A stretch of 64,000 nt of DNA. It comes from Hydnum rufescens UP504 (Eukaryota > Basidiomycota > Agaricomycetes > Cantharellales > Hydnaceae). The notes below the pieces were generated by a model, which saw only the letters and a program-made list of their open reading frames with translations, did not search any database and was not told where the DNA came from. The stretch is taken from positions 31,575 to 95,574 of the forward strand of contig MU129130.1 of NCBI GenBank assembly GCA_014904985.1, in the 5' to 3' direction. Position 1 is the first letter of the stretch. Each line of letters begins with the position of its first letter. Both the position numbers and the translations under genes were made by a program. This document shows, in pieces, positions 13,464 to 25,805 of this stretch.

Positions 13464-16400
13464 TTAACGCACATACACACACGCACATAACCGTTGTAGC
13501 TCTGCCAAAAAATTGTACCTGCTATGAAATGTCGATTTATTTTTCAGCTTGAAGAGTCGAGACTTCGTGATGATCGATAATGGCCGGCTGGGTCGCTCGG
13601 GGCTCAGCTCTGCAAACGGGTCGCTAGTTTGTCTTTGGTTGACTACCTGAGATGCCGGCGTTGCGACACGGTTTTCCAATTCGTCCTGGGATGAAATCTC
13701 TCTGAGAACGTGCTGGAATCGTGCAGCCCACCAGCTCCGCTCCTCTCTCTCCTGCTTGATTGGGTCTGAGTCCACAGCTTGGAGTTGTATGGAAGGGCTC
13801 GTCGGCAGTGGTTGGCCAGAGGAAAGGACAGACATCGTCGGATTTGTATGTTGGCGATCATCCGATTGCCGCGACTCGAGATAATTTCCTCTGCGCAAAC
13901 CGTAACTCGCCGGGAATGAGAGCGACCGCATGGTATGCATGTAGCATCGATTAAAAGCTGAGGTCCACCGCTGTCGAGCCTCTTGCAACACCTTTATCGG
14001 TTGTAACGCCATGCGACCGGTAGCGCGTTCCGCCAAGCTAAGATATACGGGAGTAGGCGCCATCTGGTGAAATTCTGTATCTTGCTCTAAAGGCAGCAGA
14101 TCCACAGTGAGCAAGTGTTCGTCTACGAACAAACGAGTGAGTGATGTGGCTTATCCCGTTAAAAATTCACCCACGATGGTCCCCAGACAGATCAGAAAAA
14201 CCTAATACTCTCGCCAATCCTACATCCTCCAAAAGGACCCATGAGTCGGTCACTTGGCCGCCGACCCCTTTACCGTTCGTCCAAGGGGCCCCAAGCTCCT
14301 TGGCAGACGGCATGGTGAGCAGAACCACATCCGTGAAAACAAATGCATATATCCATTCGTCATTCATATTTTGATGTCGTGCCGTCCACGGTAAGTCTTC
14401 GTTTGGCAAGAAATGCTGCAGAGACTCTTGCTTAAAAGACATAGAGCCGAGGTCTGGACTAAGATCATAATCTCCAGGCGAAGTTGAGATCGGATTTTCC
14501 GCAGAACTCTGGTCGGACGCCGAGGACTCGGCAGATGTTAAGGCTGCTTCATTGAAGGTTGTCGTCCGCATTTTGTACGCCGGACGGGGGGAATTTCGTG
14601 GGGACTTCTGAGATCGCATAGGAGCCAGATGGTTCTCAAACGTTCTGGAATGAGTCGAGGGTTCCATGTCCGAAAGATATGTATCCGGGATATTCTCCTC
14701 TGTATCAAGAAGATGCCTCCTGAGCAGCGGCCCTTGGGCAATGAGGCGCCTATCTCTGCTCGCAAGCTGAAAATTGGCTGGCAGCCCAGTAATCCGGGTC
14801 GAGAGAACCTTCATCATAGCATACTCTGCTTCGCGATTTTTGACAGTTTGCAGAACGCGAATCATCATGTCTGTGCTGTGGAGCAGAGAGAACATGCTTA
14901 AGTGATCAGAGTGACTGCGAGGGGTGAGTCCGAATAAAAGCTGGAATATATCGTCAGTACAGCTGAATCCCATGATCTCGACTATGGAGAAAGTAGGACC
15001 TTAAAATAATCGGGATATTTGAAAAGCCTCTCAACAGGCTTCTGTAGAAGGGTAGGGAGAGGGCCAGAACAGTCTGAGGCACTCGATTGGATCCGAACAA
15101 ATTCCCCGAAGTCACTCGAAGGGTCTTCAATCATTTGTTTGATCAGTTGAGTGACGTCGTCGACCCGAACAAGATAGGGCTGATGAATTTCAAGTTTTGA
15201 CACGAAGGGACGCAGAGATTCCGCGATCTGGGTAACAATAGGTAGCTAAAACGTCTCCATCAGCAACGTCTTATCGTGAGACCCCCATACACACTTGATT
15301 TGTCCTGCAACCCCTCATGGTGGCTAGAAGCTGGGCGTGCAATTGAGCGATGTCATCGAGCCAGTCGAATAGCTTGGCTACGTCCGGTTCGAGACCAGGT
15401 ATCCATTGGGTGCCGTTCTCCGAACGCAACGGCTGCACGAAAAGTCGAAGCACAACTTGTAGTGACTGGACAAATTCGTCCTCGGATTGACAAAGATCCC
15501 AGATAACTTCTTGGCGGCGCATTTCAAATAAGTCATAACGTGCTAGAAGAGTATTGTAGGCATCTTCTGTCAATGTTTCACGCCACGTCGAAGGCATAGG
15601 TGAGAATGATAAAGGTCCTTGAATTGTCCCTTCGCGATGTCGCTCGTTTACTGTCGGATTGAGGATGGATGTGCATCGCATCGTCAGATGTCTCCATGTA
15701 TTTCGTCCTCGGTGGAATCAGAGGCTGCACATCTAATGTTTTAAAGAGCTCCTCCGCAGCGCCACTAAATGACGTTGTTTCATCTGAAAATCGATTCTCA
15801 TCTGTGACCATGGAAGAAATATCACTCTCAATACTTGAAAACGTTCCGGGTCCTGGTGTCACGGGAGGCACTGCAACGGTCTTGGTATCTCGATTTTTTC
15901 CAGTACGAATGTCCGATAGCTTGAGTCGAATGAGTCATGCGGGACTTGTTGATTAGGCTCCTCCACTGGAGTCCAAATTTGTTCAGTGGCGTCCTGAGCT
16001 TCGGCCCACGACTGTCTTGCGTATTGCGACATGTGCACCAGAGACGAAGGATCGTATGGTTTCGAAAGGGCATCGTCCAGGGTAAGGAAAAGAGGATTGT
16101 CAGATGGAAGCGGATTTCCTCCCGCGGCGAAGACATAGGCCGGGGCATACTGCGACAGATCTTTAGCTAATCGGGGTCGTGGAAGAGTTTGAGGATTCGG
16201 CGAGGTTGTAATACGGCGAAGAAGTGACATTCTCTTCACAATATCGTCCTCTAATGGGGTGTCTTTGGGGTAAAGCTGATGGGGTCTAAACATTGCTGTT
16301 CGTTTCATCGGAGGCGAAGTATCGGCACGCGTGGATTTATCGTTGACGACCACAGTCTTATTCGTTCTCGCAAGACGAGGCGACTCAGCCAGCTGGGACT

Positions 16401-18559
16401 CGCCTGTATGGACGTTGCTCTGACTGTCTTCGGTAGATCGTTTCTCTCGGCTCAAAATTTCCATCTTTTCGCCGGGCGGTTGTGACGCAAACAATTTCTC
16501 TCTAGAACGGGGCTTTGCGGCGGGACGTCGGGAGGGGCTACCTCCGGATACATCGTCACTAAGGCTCGTTTGAGGAGTCGGAGATGGTACTGAAAGAAGA
16601 GGCGACTTTGGGGATCGATCAGGCTTGCGAGATCCATTTGCAACGTCTGGTGGAGAGTAAGGCGATGGCTCCTGACGACCCAGGGGGCGTGGACTTCGTG
16701 TACGTCCAGTGCTTTGATGGTCCATCATCAAGCCATTTGAAGGATCAGTGGTGCTGGGCTGGCTTCTTATTACCAATGGTTAGCGGAAGATGGTGAGCAG
16801 GTGTGCCGTAGCCTTACGATTCTAGATATTTCGGCATAGTCCTCCCCGCTTGGATCGGACCATCACGCCTTTCACGTCGCTTGGATGCATCGATCCGTCT
16901 ACTTCCCTCCGAAATGTGAATACTTGGAATAGCACGGCCGTCATTTCCTTGTATTCCCTGGAGATGACCAGTTGTAGGTTGATGTCTCCTGTTTTCCATG
17001 GGACTTCCTTCTGGGGGTCGAGAAGCAGGAGACATCGGTATTCTGGGGACAAGAGAAGAGATGAGTTATGGTGCTTAGATAGAGTCACGAAAGGATGACC
17101 TTGCATGAGATGTGGGCTCGTTTAAGTTGTCAAATTTTGTAGGCTCCTGGACTCGCGAATCAGGGTATAACATTAGTGGGAATCCTTCCTCGCAGGGACT
17201 CATTCTTGACCGGTTTACTTGGTTTCGCTTCAAGCGTTCCAAGAGAGGGCATAATCTGAGCAGGATCGGAAACAATGGAGGAAGGCAGCGGTCGGAAGGA
17301 GACATGCATTACTACTGCGCTTTCTGTGAATAGGCAATGGAGAAGGAGGGGGCAAAGGGGCCACCAGGGGAGAATCACGCGATGGTGGACGTTGCAGCTG
17401 GAATTCGGTCGACTTTTGAGCTCGCAAAGGCTTGGACGGATGGGAAAGCGGATTCGAACGGGAGGGTGTGATCGTCTCTAGGTGCCTTACAATGGTCGTC
17501 ATAGATTTTTCTGTCCGTCTTGATATCATCCGCACGTGACTTTCGTCCAGGACGGATAGTTGGCTGAGAAGAAAGAACGACAGGGCGACCCATTTCAGTT
17601 CCATCTTCTGCTAGCAGCTGAGCATCGACTTCCACCCCACGAAGTGGTACAACAGAACCATAACGACTCCAGGCCGCAGAAGGGACTGAGGAAGTAGTAC
17701 TAGTAACATGCTTGGGCATCATCATCGCGGCATGCGGCGGTATATACGTTTTAGAAGGATCCGCAAGGCTTAGACGGCGGGGATTCAATGGAGCCAGCAG
17801 GATGATCATCATAGGGCTGAGCAGGAGAAGTAGGTAGACCCGACGGATCCGGAGGAAAACGCTCTCTATTGTGCTGGCGTACTGGTGCAGTCACAGAAGG
17901 AGAGGGGGGATGCACTTGGTTCTGACATTGTCGGCAAAGGATGGGATTTTTTGGGTGGTCTAGATTTCCCTCCGGCAGCAAGAAGATCGTGTGCAGTAGA
18001 ATCCCCTGAGGACTGAAGTGTGCTTGGTCTGTAGCTGACATCTACTTGCTTCCCGAAATGCGAAGGGTTAGATCTCGGAGAGTACGAATGATCGTCATCA
18101 GAGTGGTCATCAAAGCGTGTCAGTTTAAGGGAGGCGGGAGGCTCTCCAAACCACGTTCTGTCTTATCTGCCCTTTCAGTCCTCGATTTCGTGCCTCTATG
18201 TCCCTTATAACCCAAGGTGGGCTGAAGCACGCTAGAGGGTTCATCGGTAGATGCAAGAGCAGCAGGCTGAGAGCGAGAACGAGGCCGTCGAGAAGGAGCG
18301 GACATGCCAGAGCCTACTAGATGATAAGAAGAGTCATCACGGAGTTCAGGAGATTTACGGGGAGTACGAGAAACGACAGGACGTGGAGAACGATAACCAT
18401 CGATGCGGTGAATATCTGGTACAGTGTGTTCTCGGAGCGATCAAAAACAGGAATACGAGACAGAGCATTCCGAGGCGGACTTTGCGTTTCATAGGACTCC
18501 AACGGGGACGATTTGAGAGTGCCAGGATGGTTCTTCAGCCTGGACCGAGATCTACTCAT
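13464..18559 (-). CDS. Dbl-family Rho guanine nucleotide exchange factor (DH-PH)
   Basis: Minus-strand multi-exon gene. The N-terminal half (about 18559-15900) is a low-complexity Ser/Pro/Arg-rich disordered region (for example SRTPRPVVSRTPRKSPE and SPRPLGRQEPSPYSPP). The DH domain lies about 15580-14780: DLFEMRRQEVIWDLCQSEDE, FVQSLQVVLRLFVQPL, a LLQKPVERLFKYPDYFK segment, then LTPRSHSDHLSMFSLL and MMIRVLQTVKNREAEY. A PH-type region follows (WIYAFVFTDVVLLTMP, then DEHLLTVDLLPL). Such proteins load GTP on Rho/Cdc42 GTPases and steer polarity; the target GTPase cannot be told from sequence. A frame break near 15905 sits in a run of six A (coding strand); one more A would restore the frame. The 5' exon is uncertain: the best start is the ATG at 18559, but the join to the frame at 18425 was not resolved. 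It converges with the SulP gene with 72 bp between stops. Confidence 0.75.
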
Positions 18560-18837
18560 CTTGGGGAAATTCACGTAAGCACGGTTAGCTCCGTTTAACC
18601 TCATTTCGCCTTCACTTGCCTCAATCCTACGAGCGCCTTTTCTGCACTCAATTGTCCATTCGATAGAACTGGAATGGCTAGAATATAAGTACAAAACAAG
18701 GAATTTAAGGAGGTGCGGGCGATTATGAGTGGCAACCCAGTATGAATACTTTCTGCTTGGGGAAAGCCAACGAAATTATGAAAGCGAGTGCCATGATTAT
18801 CACAGCGAGTCGCATCTTCCCCAGGCTCACTCACCCT

Positions 18838-19160
18838 ACCATTCCTCTTGGTTCCCTAGCAATTTCAAAGAGCATCCAATGTACCCACACCCGAGTTCTG
18901 AATGACAGTGCAGAAGCAATCCCGTGACTTGGTACGGGGCGACTGGCCAAGACTTTCTGCTTCCTTTCTCGCCTGGGGTGCATCTTCATGCTGCCCAATA
19001 TCCGAATAGCGACATGGAAGTTTGAAGAGGGATGATGCAAGTTTCCCATCAAAGACGGAGGGGCGCTCTATTGTGAGGAGTCTGAATAAGAGAGCCAGGC
19101 GTACGACAAAAATGGGGGAGAATACCGAAGTGATTGGAGGGTGAGAACGATGGATCAGAA
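18838..19160 (-). pseudogene. Degenerate TPR-unit remnant downstream of the TPR gene
   Basis: Past the stop at 19175 the minus strand still encodes a recognisable but diverged TPR unit: LTIERPSVFDGKLASSLFKL followed by YSDIGQHEDAPQARKEAES. It aligns with the units upstream (RPNVFRPNLASSLFNL then GRHEDALK). It is either an exon joined by an intron near 19130-19190, giving the natural C-terminus, or a decayed tail. A hydrophobic frame at 18600-18800 is not supported as a gene. Confidence 0.5.
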
Positions 19161-19174
19161 TATCAGAGGGCGAA

Positions 19175-22100
19175 TCAATCTATTCCCAGTGAGCGATGAA
19201 TGCTCAAGGCCCCTTCAGTCGCCTCGAGGGCCTCTTCATAGCGACCAAGGTTTGAGAGGCAAACGGATAGATTGACAAGGGCGTGAGCGAGACGTGGGCG
19301 GAATTCATGGGGTCGATCCACTGCTAGCTCATGATAAATACCCATGGCTTCCCCATTTGTCTTGAGTGCATCCTCATGACGGCCAAACTTCAAAAGATCG
19401 ATCGAGAGATTGAAAAGAGACGAAGCAAGATTAGGGCGGAATACATTGGGTTGATCCACTGGTAGTGGCCGATAAATGCTCACGGCCTCCTCATCTGCTT
19501 TGAGGGCCTCTTCATGGCGACCCAGGTTTGAGAGGCAAATAGATAGATTGCCAAGGGTGTGAGCAAGATGTCGGAGGAATACATGTGGTCGATCCACTGC
19601 TAGCCCGCGATAAATACTCACGGCTTCCTCCTTTGCCTTCAGTGCCTCCTCATGGCGGCCAAACTTCAAAAGATCAATCGAGAGATTGAAATGAGACGAA
19701 GCAAGATTAGGGCAGAATACATTTGGTCGCTCCACCACTAGCCGCCGATACATAGTCACGGCCTCCTTATTTGTTCTGCATGCTTCGTCATAGTGGCTAA
19801 CGTGGAAAAGACAGAGGGAGAGATTGGCAAGGGCGTGAGCGAGATGCGGATAGAATACAGCCGGTCGATCTGCTGCCAGCAGACGATAAATGTCCACGGC
19901 CTCCTCATTTACCTTGAGCGTATCCTCATGGCGGCCAAGTGCCGAAAGACGGATGGAGAAACTCTCAAAGGAGCGAGCGAGATCCGGGCGGAATACCTTG
20001 GGACATTCCACTGCTAGCAGGTGATCAATGCGCAGGGCCTCCTCGTTGGCCTGGAGTGCCTCTTCATGGCGGCCAAATTTCGAAAGATAGACAGAGCGGT
20101 TGCGAAGGAGAGAGCGAGATCTAGGCGGAATACGTCGGGCCGATCTCAGAGCTAGTGGACGATAAATGCTCAAAGCCTCTTCATTCGCCTTGAGTGCATC
20201 CTTCCATGGTGACCGAATTCAGAGAGATTAATGGAGAGGTCATGAAGACAGCGAGCAAGATGTGGACGGAATACATCTGGCCGATCCACTGCTAGTCAGA
20301 CGATAAATGCTGATAGCCTCTTCATCTACCTTGAGTGCCTCTTCCATAGCGACCAAATCCCGAAAGACAATAGGAGAGTTTCCCAAGAGACAAAGCGAGA
20401 TGTGGGTGGAATACAGCGGGTCGATCTACTATGAGTGGGCGATAAATACTCACAGCCTCCTCATTTGCCTGGAGTGCTTCTTCATGACGCCCAAACTTCC
20501 GAAAGACAAAAGGAGAGGTTTAGAAGAGAACTAGCGAGATGCGGCTGGAATACATCCGGTCGATCCACGGCTACTAGGCGATAAATACTCAGGGCTTCCT
20601 CAGCCGCCTTGAGTGCTTGTTCATGACGCCCAAATTCAGAAAGACAACCAGAGACGCCGTGAAGAGAGTCGGCGAGATCTGGACGGAATACGTCTGGTCG
20701 ATCTGCCGCCAGCGATCGACAAATGCTCATGCTCTCCTCCACTGGCCTTGAGTGCATCTTTGTGCCGACCAAATTCGGAAAGACAAGTGGAGAGACTACC
20801 AAGAGACCTGGCGAGATGTGGGCGGAATACATCTGGTCGATCCACTACCAGGGGGCGATAAATGTCCAAGGCCTCCTTAATTGCCCCCAGTGCCTCCCCG
20901 TGGCGACCAAATTCCAAGAGATTGATGGAGAGGTTACGAAGAGCGCGGGCAAGATGTGGGCGAAACATCTCCGGTTGATTCGCTACCAGCGGGCGATAAA
21001 TGTTCAGAGCCTCCTCATTGGCCTCCAGTGCCTCTTCATGTCGCCCAAATCGAAAGAATAGCGGAGAAACGATCAAGACAGCGGGAGAGATGTAGCCGGA
21101 AGACATCTGGTTGATCTGCTGCTAGCATTCGGTGAATGCTCACAGCCTCCTCACTCGCCTTCAGCTCATCGTCATGACGGCCAAGTCTGAAAAGAAAGAC
21201 AGAGAGGGTGCTGAGTGAACCACCGATATTTCGCGGGTTCCCTCCAGCCCGGTGCAGCACCACTACTATAGTCTGCAGCTCGAAGGCCTCGTCCCACAGG
21301 CCCAAATCAGCCAAATTCAATGACAACTTGCTCATGTTGTCGGCAAGTATAGCTGAATCGAGTTTGAACTTTGCGATACCGTGTAGCTCGTTCAGGAGTT
21401 GTAACGTCATTGAAACTGTTTCGCGAAGTTGATGCGTCGGATCCCCTGTCTGTGGCCAGTGATTTTCCCATTCCATAAACTGTGCGTTGCGTACGGTGAC
21501 TACAGGAATGTTTGGTAAAATGCTGCCCACCTCCACGGTGAGCTCGTGAATCTGGCTTGTGAGATACGAAACATGATGGTCATGCCCGGTTCGCAGGACA
21601 GTCATCTCCGGCAATCTACTTGGTCTTTTGAGTGTCTCATCCTTGACTTGGAACAACGATGGTATGTACCTCGAGCCAAGGGGTGTCGAAGTCGCCCGTA
21701 ACCCCATCTCTTCCAGACGTCCCTGCACAGCCACGCCGATTTTGCTCAAACACTGCCTGACCTGCCGGACCCTTGAAGAAGTTGCGGAGTCCCGCAAGAA
21801 AAATCGAAGCCTGTAAATGGGGGTCGTTATCATCCGACAAATCCGCCGCGACTAGGCATCCATTCCTTACAGATGCGGCTTCAGAGGCAACCAATGGTCT
21901 CGGCAATACCGAGGCTCCAGGTAGCACCATCTTTTCTACTCTATCCGCGAGATTAGATGCTCTAATGGATGTGAGAATCTTGAAGATGATGTCAGGACAG
22001 TCTCGCTTCCCGAGAATGCATGCATTGAATGCACGCTCACTTGGAAAGTGTTCAAACAATCTGTCAGATTCTCTCCGTGCCTCGATATCGCAAGTTTCAC

Positions 22101-22685
22101 TTGCTCGCGCTTGAGATAGCTCTCCACGAGGTTCAAACGGGACCATCGGATTGCATCGCCTCTGATTGCCATTAAATTCCTATCACCAAAAGAGATAGAT
22201 TAGACACAATGAATGCGACAGGAATGCACGAAACTTACCATCTCAAGGTAAACAGTGCTTGCAGCTGTTGGGCCACCATCAAGTATTGGCCCATTACTCT
22301 CCTTCAACTCGCCCACCAAACAGTCAAGAAACGTTAGGGTTCGAAGTATGAGGTGTGCACATCCGTCTTTTCCCTCGTGCATAGCTTTAACGGCATCGAT
22401 TATCTCCGATACGACATCCAGGACTTGAGTGAAGGGGCCTGCAAGTGCGAGTGGGAGTGCAGGGATATTATTAAGTATCGAGCCCATGGTGAGAGCGGCA
22501 TCCCATCCAGGGCCAGCATTGTCATTCATGTAATCTGGATACCTTGGTCGAGGGGTGGCCAGAGGGTCAGGAAGGGCAGGCCGAACAATGGAGGGAGATC
22601 CTCTGATAGGATTGGAATCATTGGGTGACCGTGATGGCGCTGGTGCGGTAAGTGGTCCCAGCAGGCTGAATTTTCTGGATGGCAT
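19175..22685 (-). pseudogene. TPR-repeat protein with MLKL-NTD-like helical head; frame-broken
   Basis: The head (22685-22240, then after an intron about 22182 downward) is helical: an AGPFTQVLDVVSEIIDAV stretch, GKDGCAHLILRTLTFLDCL, and YLKREQVKLAISRHGENL. This pattern resembles the MLKL-NTD/4-helix adaptor domain common at the front of fungal NLR-like proteins. A linker (21830-21300) leads into many 46-residue (138-bp) TPR units of the type GRHEEALKANEEAVSIYR then LAVDRPDVFRPHLA. Units from 20173 to 19175 form one clean frame and those from 21833 to 21060 another. Between them at least six single-base changes break the frame (about 21055, 20740, 20499, 20345, 20297, 20204 and 20147). Most look like an extra G before an A on the coding strand. 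No NB-ARC or NACHT motor was seen between head and repeats. It may be a true pseudogene or a locally poor consensus. ATG at 22685 is the first in-frame ATG I can support. Confidence 0.65.
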
Positions 22686-23276
22686 GGAGGGTTGGGTGTT
22701 GGGGAGAAAAGGGGCTTCGAGGGGATGCAAGGGAAGGTGGATGAATCAACACCTACTGAATTTAGCAACAGATGAATTGAGGGCCTGGATGCGGGCCTCC
22801 AAATTATTGGTGGACGGCCAAGGGAAGTCACAGGCACCGAATGGCGCACACTCTTAGGCGACGTGTTTGCTATGATTTGAACATTGGCAAGCGCCCCCTA
22901 GGAAAGGCCATCCAAGGGTGTTTCATGAGACCAGCCCAATCGGGATTAATTTCACCTCGACGAACCTCTTAAGTGCCCAGGGGAGAAATCCGTATCCGAG
23001 GGCCATCGTACCAGCATCAGCAGTGGGTAAATGCGTATCGCTAAGCACATACGTCATGACGCAGTACTATCCACCATTTCACATACCCATAGTGCCAAGC
23101 TCACCCTTGAGCGGTTGTTTCCGGCGACCCTGATTTGAACACCATACAACTCAACGTAATTGCACAGTATGTGGTAGCATACATCTTCGCGATTGCCTGT
23201 CGACGACGACGACGCTACACTTTCCTTTGCCCACCCGCCTCCGAAAAAAAAAAAACACAACTAAACATCGCTAGTC
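22686..23276. other. Divergent intergenic region between the TPR gene and RAP1-like gene
   Basis: About 590 bp with no conserved ORF. It should hold the promoters of both divergent genes. A 12-A run lies at about 23244-23255, shortly upstream of the RAP1-like start. Confidence 0.5.
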
Positions 23277-25634
23277 ATGGCTCAAACATTCTTTACAAAC
23301 CCACACAGTGGTGAAGCGATAAACTTCCGGATCAGTCCAGAGCTGGAACCATCCATCCGTTACGACCTGAAGTCTCTCATAATCGTAAAAACCCTGTTCC
23401 TTTTCCACCTGCCATCTGTATATTGACGATGATGGCGGTGTTCCCCAGAGACATGGAGGGAAGGTGATTCCTGCTCCAATGGAAGGATGCATTTACCTCA
23501 TTGATCCCCGAAGCTACAAGCAAAGAAAATCGAAAGATGGGTTTGAATATATGGTGAGTACCGTTCCCGACAATGTCGGGTCAAGCTCTTCGAGATTTCT
23601 AATTATACAAATGTGTTCAGAGCTTTACCTTCGTTCGGGCCTGTATAGAGGGGACCAAGTGCATTCTCACTCTGCAAGAGATGACATCAGGCGATGGTGC
23701 TGTCCCATTCTTCATGGAGGATTATAAGCCTGTGCCGATGTTCTTGCATCAAACCATCGACGGTCCGTCTCGACGTGCACTTGAAATACGCATATAACAG
23801 TACGCATAGTTCTTCCCTACCATTTCATATCAGTGAACATTAGCCTCCAAACAGAAACATGGCGGTCGTCTGGTTAGGGAACCTAAAGATGCGAAAATTA
23901 TATTAGTTGAGGACAGCGAAGGGGCGTTGCACAGATCACTCAACAAGGCCTATCAGGCCACCGAATCCTATGTGGATACGCGCATTGGGTCGGTGAATGC
24001 ATCGCAAAGAAGAAATTTGAGCCCACACCACAGCTTATCGTTCGCATGAGCGGAAAGCAGGATGGAGTAGCGTGCGTTCCCTCGTTATCATTCCAATCAG
24101 ACAGTGATGGATGTGATCTTCAAATAGTGCCCGGCATTTCACTGCCGAAGAAGACTCACGTTTAATGGCCTACATCGCGAAGCGGGTCCCTTTCATACAG
24201 GCTGGAGGGCGATCTGGGCGGAAGATTTACATCGAATTGACCGGAACGCTCGTTCATGAATACCCATGGGCTGCGACGCACTCGTGGCAAGCCTGGAGAG
24301 ACCATTATTGCAAGCAACGGGAGGATTTCGATTCGACTATAGAGAGATATTGTGGATGCCCATCCCCAACTCAGGTTCAACTATAATCCCGCTGATGCGT
24401 ATCGAAGGAAGGGACTGCCCAAAGTTTACCGGCAATTGGGTATACCATGGCCCCCGACATCGACTCAGAGGTTGACGGTAGCGGCGAGGATTCCGAGGAG
24501 TCTTCTCAACCTAAGAGTAGAAAGCGCAGGTCGTCCAGGTTGGAAATACAATTCCCTATCTCCGATGACGAGATGGACATTGATAACAAGGGTCCTATTC
24601 GCCCGAGGCGTAGGCTCCGAAGGGTGGTTCCCGAAACCGTTGGCAGCACGGATTCCGACGATGACGACGATCAAGATGACGGCGCAGATGTAGATCAGCA
24701 GGAACCAGATACTGAGGCATCCAGCCTTTCCTCAGGTCATGCCCGCCTGGACGATCACCAGTCACAATTTGAACCCATCAAAGAGGGAGACCCGAAGGAC
24801 CAAGCCCAATGGGCGAAAATGAGCCATCGCAAGAATTCCGATCGTAGCTCTCACGAGCCCAGATCTGCGTTGCAGGATAGTGCGCTGCCGGGGGGTGGCA
24901 GCGATGAAGCACAAGGCGAGGAAGAACTGGCGAAATCCAGCACCTCGGGGTACGGCTCCATCACACTCGCAGTATCCTCTGCCTGTCTTATGGATAGCTT
25001 TCAGGACAAAACGGGAAAACGCCAGTTCTCCCCAGCCAGCAAAACGCCATCGCACCATGATGAGTGGGGTGCCCTTGCCTAATTCTCACCACACTGTCTC
25101 CCAGTCCCATACAGAACTAGTGATTATCCATAGTGACAGTGATGAGTCAGAGATGGAAGGGCTTTCCGCTCAGCCTCCCATCAGGTGAGTATATTGAACT
25201 CGAGTTATCCGTGGTCCCTAGTTAATATCTTCACGTATTGAATTCAGTGGACTAGTGGCCGACGGGGACTGGGCCGAAGATCCCCTTCCTGATGCCAAAC
25301 TAGCTCAAAGTAAGTCTGTAAGGAATTATAATGCTTTGCCGAAGAACCCTCAAGGAGCACCACGGTAGAATCTCGGCAAGCATCGGTCAACTCATCTCGG
25401 GCCCTTCGCTCCCGCGGACCTCTTCAAAATGTCGAGGCATTAGAGGAGTCTCGTGATGCTCTGAGCTACCCGGCTCCTAGCAGAGCGGCAGCCATCGATC
25501 ATGAAGACGTCCCGGGTCCAGTGACGAGAGCCCGGTCACGTTCAAGGGCAAGATCTGCTGTGCCTGAAACGCGTGAGCCTCTCATTGATGGGAAACGCGG
25601 AGGATACAAGGGACTTGGACCAATCCAAGAATGA
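23277..25634 (+). CDS. RAP1: RAP1-like telomere protein (BRCT + RAP1-type Myb)
   Basis: Exons begin 23277-23384, 23449-23553, about 23620-23760 and about 23844 onward. The first part is BRCT-like (HGGKVIPAPMEGCIYLIDP, then FTFVRACIEGTKC; a second HGGRLVREPKDAKIILVED with WVGECIAKKKFEP). After an intron at 24072-24127 comes a RAP1-type Myb domain: ARHFTAEEDSRLMAYIAKRV, then SGRKIYIEL, YPWAATHSWQAWRDHY and FDSTIERY. An acidic Ser/Asp-rich region (24447-25180) and a short basic end (TRARSRSRARSA) follow. This order is that of RAP1/TERF2IP, which sits at telomeres. Three frame breaks need explanation: one base missing near 23978 (restoring VDT-H-WVGEC), an unresolved join at 24345-24446, and another near 25040-25090. 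They could be indels or introns that I did not place. Confidence 0.62.
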
Positions 25635-25805
25635 TGATCGTTACTGGGCTGGGAATTTACCACGAAATTCTACTTTTATCCTGTATATTGTGCTTGACCT
25701 CTATCTTTGTGTATATTTTCCCATAATCTCCGAGGCAACGATTATTGAATAACAGGAGACCAGCTGAGTACAGATGGCTCACGTGTATTTCGCGTATTGC
25801 TCGCG

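Noticed and set aside
18317..18694. Small membrane protein on the minus strand with a hydrophobic C-terminus
   Set aside because: The hydrophobic stretch is an out-of-frame reading of the RhoGEF Arg/Ser/Pro-rich region (frame VPDIHRIDGYRSPRPVVS).
18601..18834. Separate small gene with a membrane segment between the RhoGEF and the TPR gene
   Set aside because: Frames are short and inconsistent, and the adjacent DNA is a TPR-unit remnant; no supported exon structure.
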